From: Thalassomonas haliotis
GTDB lineage: Bacteria > Pseudomonadota > Gammaproteobacteria > Enterobacterales > Alteromonadaceae
Length of the DNA stretch: 64,000 nucleotides
Direction: 5' to 3'
Assembly: GCF_028657945.1 (NCBI RefSeq)
Contig: NZ_CP059693.1
Span: 5,704,001 to 5,768,000 of the forward strand
Shown: in pieces, positions 62,008-64,000 of the stretch
Numbering within the stretch: the stretch's first letter is position 1
How the letters are laid out: every line of letters begins with the position of its first letter
Notes under the pieces: model-generated
Databases searched by the model: none
Told to the model about the DNA's origin: nothing
The model's input: only the letters and a program-made list of their open reading frames with translations
Made by a program: the position numbers and the translations under genes

Positions 62008-62976
62008 TTATTTGCGCACTAAGGCTACAGCATATTCATTCTGGTCACCAAGGAATAAAAAGCTTCTGAAATCAATGCGAGTATGAACTTCTCGAGATAA
62101 CCAAGACACATCTGGAAAACTGAGCATGACAGCACAAGCTGTATCCAGGCTCTGACGCTCTATATCTTCAGCTAACGGACTACATTCAGCTGCATTAACT
62201 TCTAAACCAGCATAAAACAAGGTATTAGGTCCCATAATGTCACTGCCGAGAAAAACTTTTTGAAACTCACTATCATGATCTGATTTGAATAAAGCCGCAA
62301 CTTCAGTAGCTGTTGCCCAACGCCAGTCACTTAACGATCCTCCCCATGCCAATGCTTCTTTAATTTCTTTAGAAGACATATGCGCTATAGTTTTAAAACG
62401 CATCCAGGTTAAACCGCTAAGATCTAGCTGAGCACCATCAGCTTCTGAAACTTCGGTATATGCATCCCACTCCCATGCTTCCTTGGGTTTGACATAATCC
62501 TGGTCCACAATCAACAAAGTATAAGCATTATGTTGCTCAGAAACCCAGTGTTGGACTTGATCCAGAGAAAAGTTATAGTCTTTTTTCAGAGCACAAACAC
62601 TCGAAACAGAACTACCGTCTGGGGTACACTTCCTGGTACCCAATGACTGTGAGTCAACAGCACCATACTGTAGTTCACGAACTTCCCAGTTATTATTAGC
62701 GATTACCTGATCAATGAAATTCAAATCAGCCCCAGCTAATAAAGCAGTTACTTCTGCTGCTGTTGCATAACGGGTATCCGCAAAATCAGATGTCAAAGGA
62801 GAATTTATCCCCCGAGTTTCTACACCACTAACCCATTGTAAGCCCTGTAAATTATAACCGTGCTGAGCCGCTACCGCTTCATCTATTAATTCATGGTTGC
62901 CAACACCAGCCGCTTGTGCCGCCAAAGAACTAAGCACCAAAGTCGAACCTATTACTATATTTTTTATATTAAACAT
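62008..62976 (-). CDS. Secreted protein with two related modules, unknown function
   Basis: The signal peptide (IGSTLVLSSLAAQAAG) is followed by two similar modules. Module 1 (about 40-90) reads LQGLQWVSGVETRGINS...TRYATAAEVTALL. Module 2 (about 178-225) reads LSGLTWMRFKTIAHMS...WRWATATEVAALF. The shared core is L.GL.W...T...(Y/W)ATA.EV.AL. Cys pairs follow in both halves. I know no named domain for it. It is alone, with its own terminator, next to an rRNA operon, and looks more AT-rich than its neighbours. Confidence 0.75.
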   Translation of the reverse strand: MFNIKNIVIGSTLVLSSLAAQAAGVGNHELIDEAVAAQHGYNLQGLQWVSGVETRGINSPLTSDFADTRYATAAEVTALLAGADLNFIDQVIANNNWEVRELQYGAVDSQSLGTRKCTPDGSSVSSVCALKKDYNFSLDQVQHWVSEQHNAYTLLIVDQDYVKPKEAWEWDAYTEVSEADGAQLDLSGLTWMRFKTIAHMSSKEIKEALAWGGSLSDWRWATATEVAALFKSDHDSEFQKVFLGSDIMGPNTLFYAGLEVNAAECSPLAEDIERQSLDTACAVMLSFPDVSWLSREVHTRIDFRSFLFLGDQNEYAVALVRK

Positions 62977-63399
62977 TGTACTTCCAAATATGCTAATAAC
63001 GATAATCGAAATAATTACCGTAATAATCCCTCAGAGAGCTAAACCTAAAGAACTATCCGTTAATTACTTTATAATATCTATAAAAATACAAGTAATTGGA
63101 TTATGGCTAACTTTCTCTTAGCACTAAATCTAGACAATGTTATACCACTGATTAATAACAAAAGTTTATTACATCACATTACACGACATACACACAAGAT
63201 ATGCATTTATCACTTCACATTAACATCTGTAATAAAGTGTGACATAGAAAAGGCTGCAGGGCTGCTGTTCAAGATACGGAACTAATAGCAACCCATATAG
63301 AGGGATACACATTTATCTAGCATAAGCCATAACACTGTATCCAGCGGAAGAAGTACTCCTCCTATCAAAAAAGAGAAAAATGCCAATAAGCATAACCCA
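62977..63399. other. Intergenic region before the 5S fragment
   Basis: This AT-rich 423-base stretch has no supported gene. A plus-strand frame at 63103-63285 lacks a ribosome site and any family features. A weak hairpin AACCC...GGGTTTT lies at its right end (63394-63417), overlapping the 5S fragment. I see no tRNA. Confidence 0.5.
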
Positions 63400-63463
63400 G
63401 GAGAAATACCGGGTTTTCGAGGGAACAGGTGGTATCACAGTGCTATTGTCACTAGCAAAAGTT
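63400..63463 (-). pseudogene. Decayed 5S rRNA fragment
   Basis: The stretch 63421-63459 closely follows the 5'-half of the intact 5S gene at 63597-63637: GGGAACAGGTGGTATCAC against GGGATCAGGTGGTACCAC, then TGCTATTGTC identical in both, then ACTAGCAAAA against GCTAAGCGAAAA. Weaker similarity runs to about 63400. The 3' part is not recognisable. It lies beyond the terminator of the intact operon and is probably the relic of a second 5S copy. Confidence 0.75.
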
Positions 63464-63478
63464 AAATTCAGAAAAGCA

Positions 63479-63507
63479 AAAAGCCCGACTCAGTGAGTCG
63501 GGCTTTT
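63479..63507 (-). terminator. rRNA operon terminator
   Basis: GCCCGACTCA and TGAGTCGGGC form a perfect GC-rich inverted repeat flanked by AAAA and TTTT, so it can act on both strands. It lies 10 bases beyond the 3' end of the 5S gene. Confidence 0.9.
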
Positions 63508-63516
63508 CTAAATAGG

Positions 63517-63633
63517 TGCTTAGCAATGTCCTACTCTCACATGGGAACTCCCACACTACCATCGGCGCTAACGCGTTTCACTTCTGAGTTCGGCATGGGA
63601 TCAGGTGGTACCACGTTGCTATTGTCGCTAAGC
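63517..63633 (-). rRNA. rrf: 5S ribosomal RNA
   Basis: The minus strand contains the conserved 5S core CACCTGATCCCATGCCGAA and CTCAGAAGTGAAACG, then GCGCCGATGGTAGTGTGGG and GAGAGTAGG. The ends GCTTAGC and GCTAAGC pair as the terminal helix I. The length of about 117 nt is normal. Ends are set by that helix and may be off by a few bases. Confidence 0.97.
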
Positions 63634-63730
63634 GAAAAATCAATCTTGGAATGCTGTATATAATATCTTATTCAAATCTATGTGTACGTGATGTTTGTCA
63701 GCTTTAACTACAAAACCACTTGGGTGTTGT

Positions 63731-64000
<270 letters not shown>

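Noticed and set aside
63103..63285. Plus-strand 60-codon frame near the rRNA genes
   Set aside because: It has no ribosome site, family feature or neighbour support, and lies in AT-rich intergenic DNA.

Overview
The window looks like part of a chromosome from a marine gammaproteobacterium of the Alteromonadales, probably Colwelliaceae or Thalassomonas-like. This placement is inferred. It rests on the gene mix (a TonB receptor in a LacI-controlled sucrose locus, ovothiol synthesis, several outer-membrane barrels, GGDEF/EAL proteins) and on the rRNA operon at the right edge. No database search was possible.

Region 1 (1-15422, all minus strand) is a long-tailed (siphovirus-type) phage tail module. 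Read from right to left it encodes a tail-completion protein, tail tube, two tail-assembly chaperone ORFs joined by a convincing -1 frameshift site, a tape measure, baseplate proteins, a small 48-residue protein, a gpJ-like central tip protein and a series of fibre or receptor-binding proteins. Two of the fibre proteins are paralogues, and one runs off the left edge. No portal, terminase, capsid or head-completion gene lies upstream; the next gene is a host aminotransferase. A headless tail particle (F-type tailocin) or a decayed prophage are the two main readings.

Region 2 (15688-22463, minus) is a probable ovothiol operon: a TPR-GGDEF signalling protein, a divergent glutamine-synthetase-fold protein, ovoA and an ovoB-like PLP lyase. 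A glutaredoxin gene lies just upstream.

Region 3 (22700-28314, minus) is an RND efflux pump and adaptor with its TetR regulator. Near-identical operator palindromes lie before both transcription units.

Region 4 (28629-40629) is mixed housekeeping and accessory DNA: an arginase-family ureohydrolase followed by a partial copy of its own 3' end, a secreted discoidin-like protein, a MocR regulator divergent from a LysE exporter across a 23-bp inverted repeat, a GNAT protein, a MAPEG protein, the topB-recQ pair, a solute-binding protein and an M49-like secreted peptidase.

Region 5 (40762-50556) is a sucrose utilisation regulon: fructokinase, TonB receptor, LacI regulator, sucrose phosphorylase, MFS permease and glucose-6-phosphate isomerase. 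Matching LacI palindromes mark the receptor and phosphorylase/permease promoters. Sucrose would cross the outer membrane through the receptor and the inner membrane through the permease. Phosphorolysis then gives glucose-1-phosphate and fructose, which enter glycolysis.

Region 6 (50585-54819, minus) is a tight operon of a periplasmic cupredoxin-like protein, a HAMP-GGDEF-EAL protein and an outer-membrane barrel. Region 7 (55185-61722) is the glycerol regulon: glpD with a porin downstream, glpR, and divergent glpK-glpF. The window ends with a secreted protein built from two related modules, a decayed 5S rRNA fragment, a complete 5S gene and the 3' end of a 23S gene, all on the minus strand.
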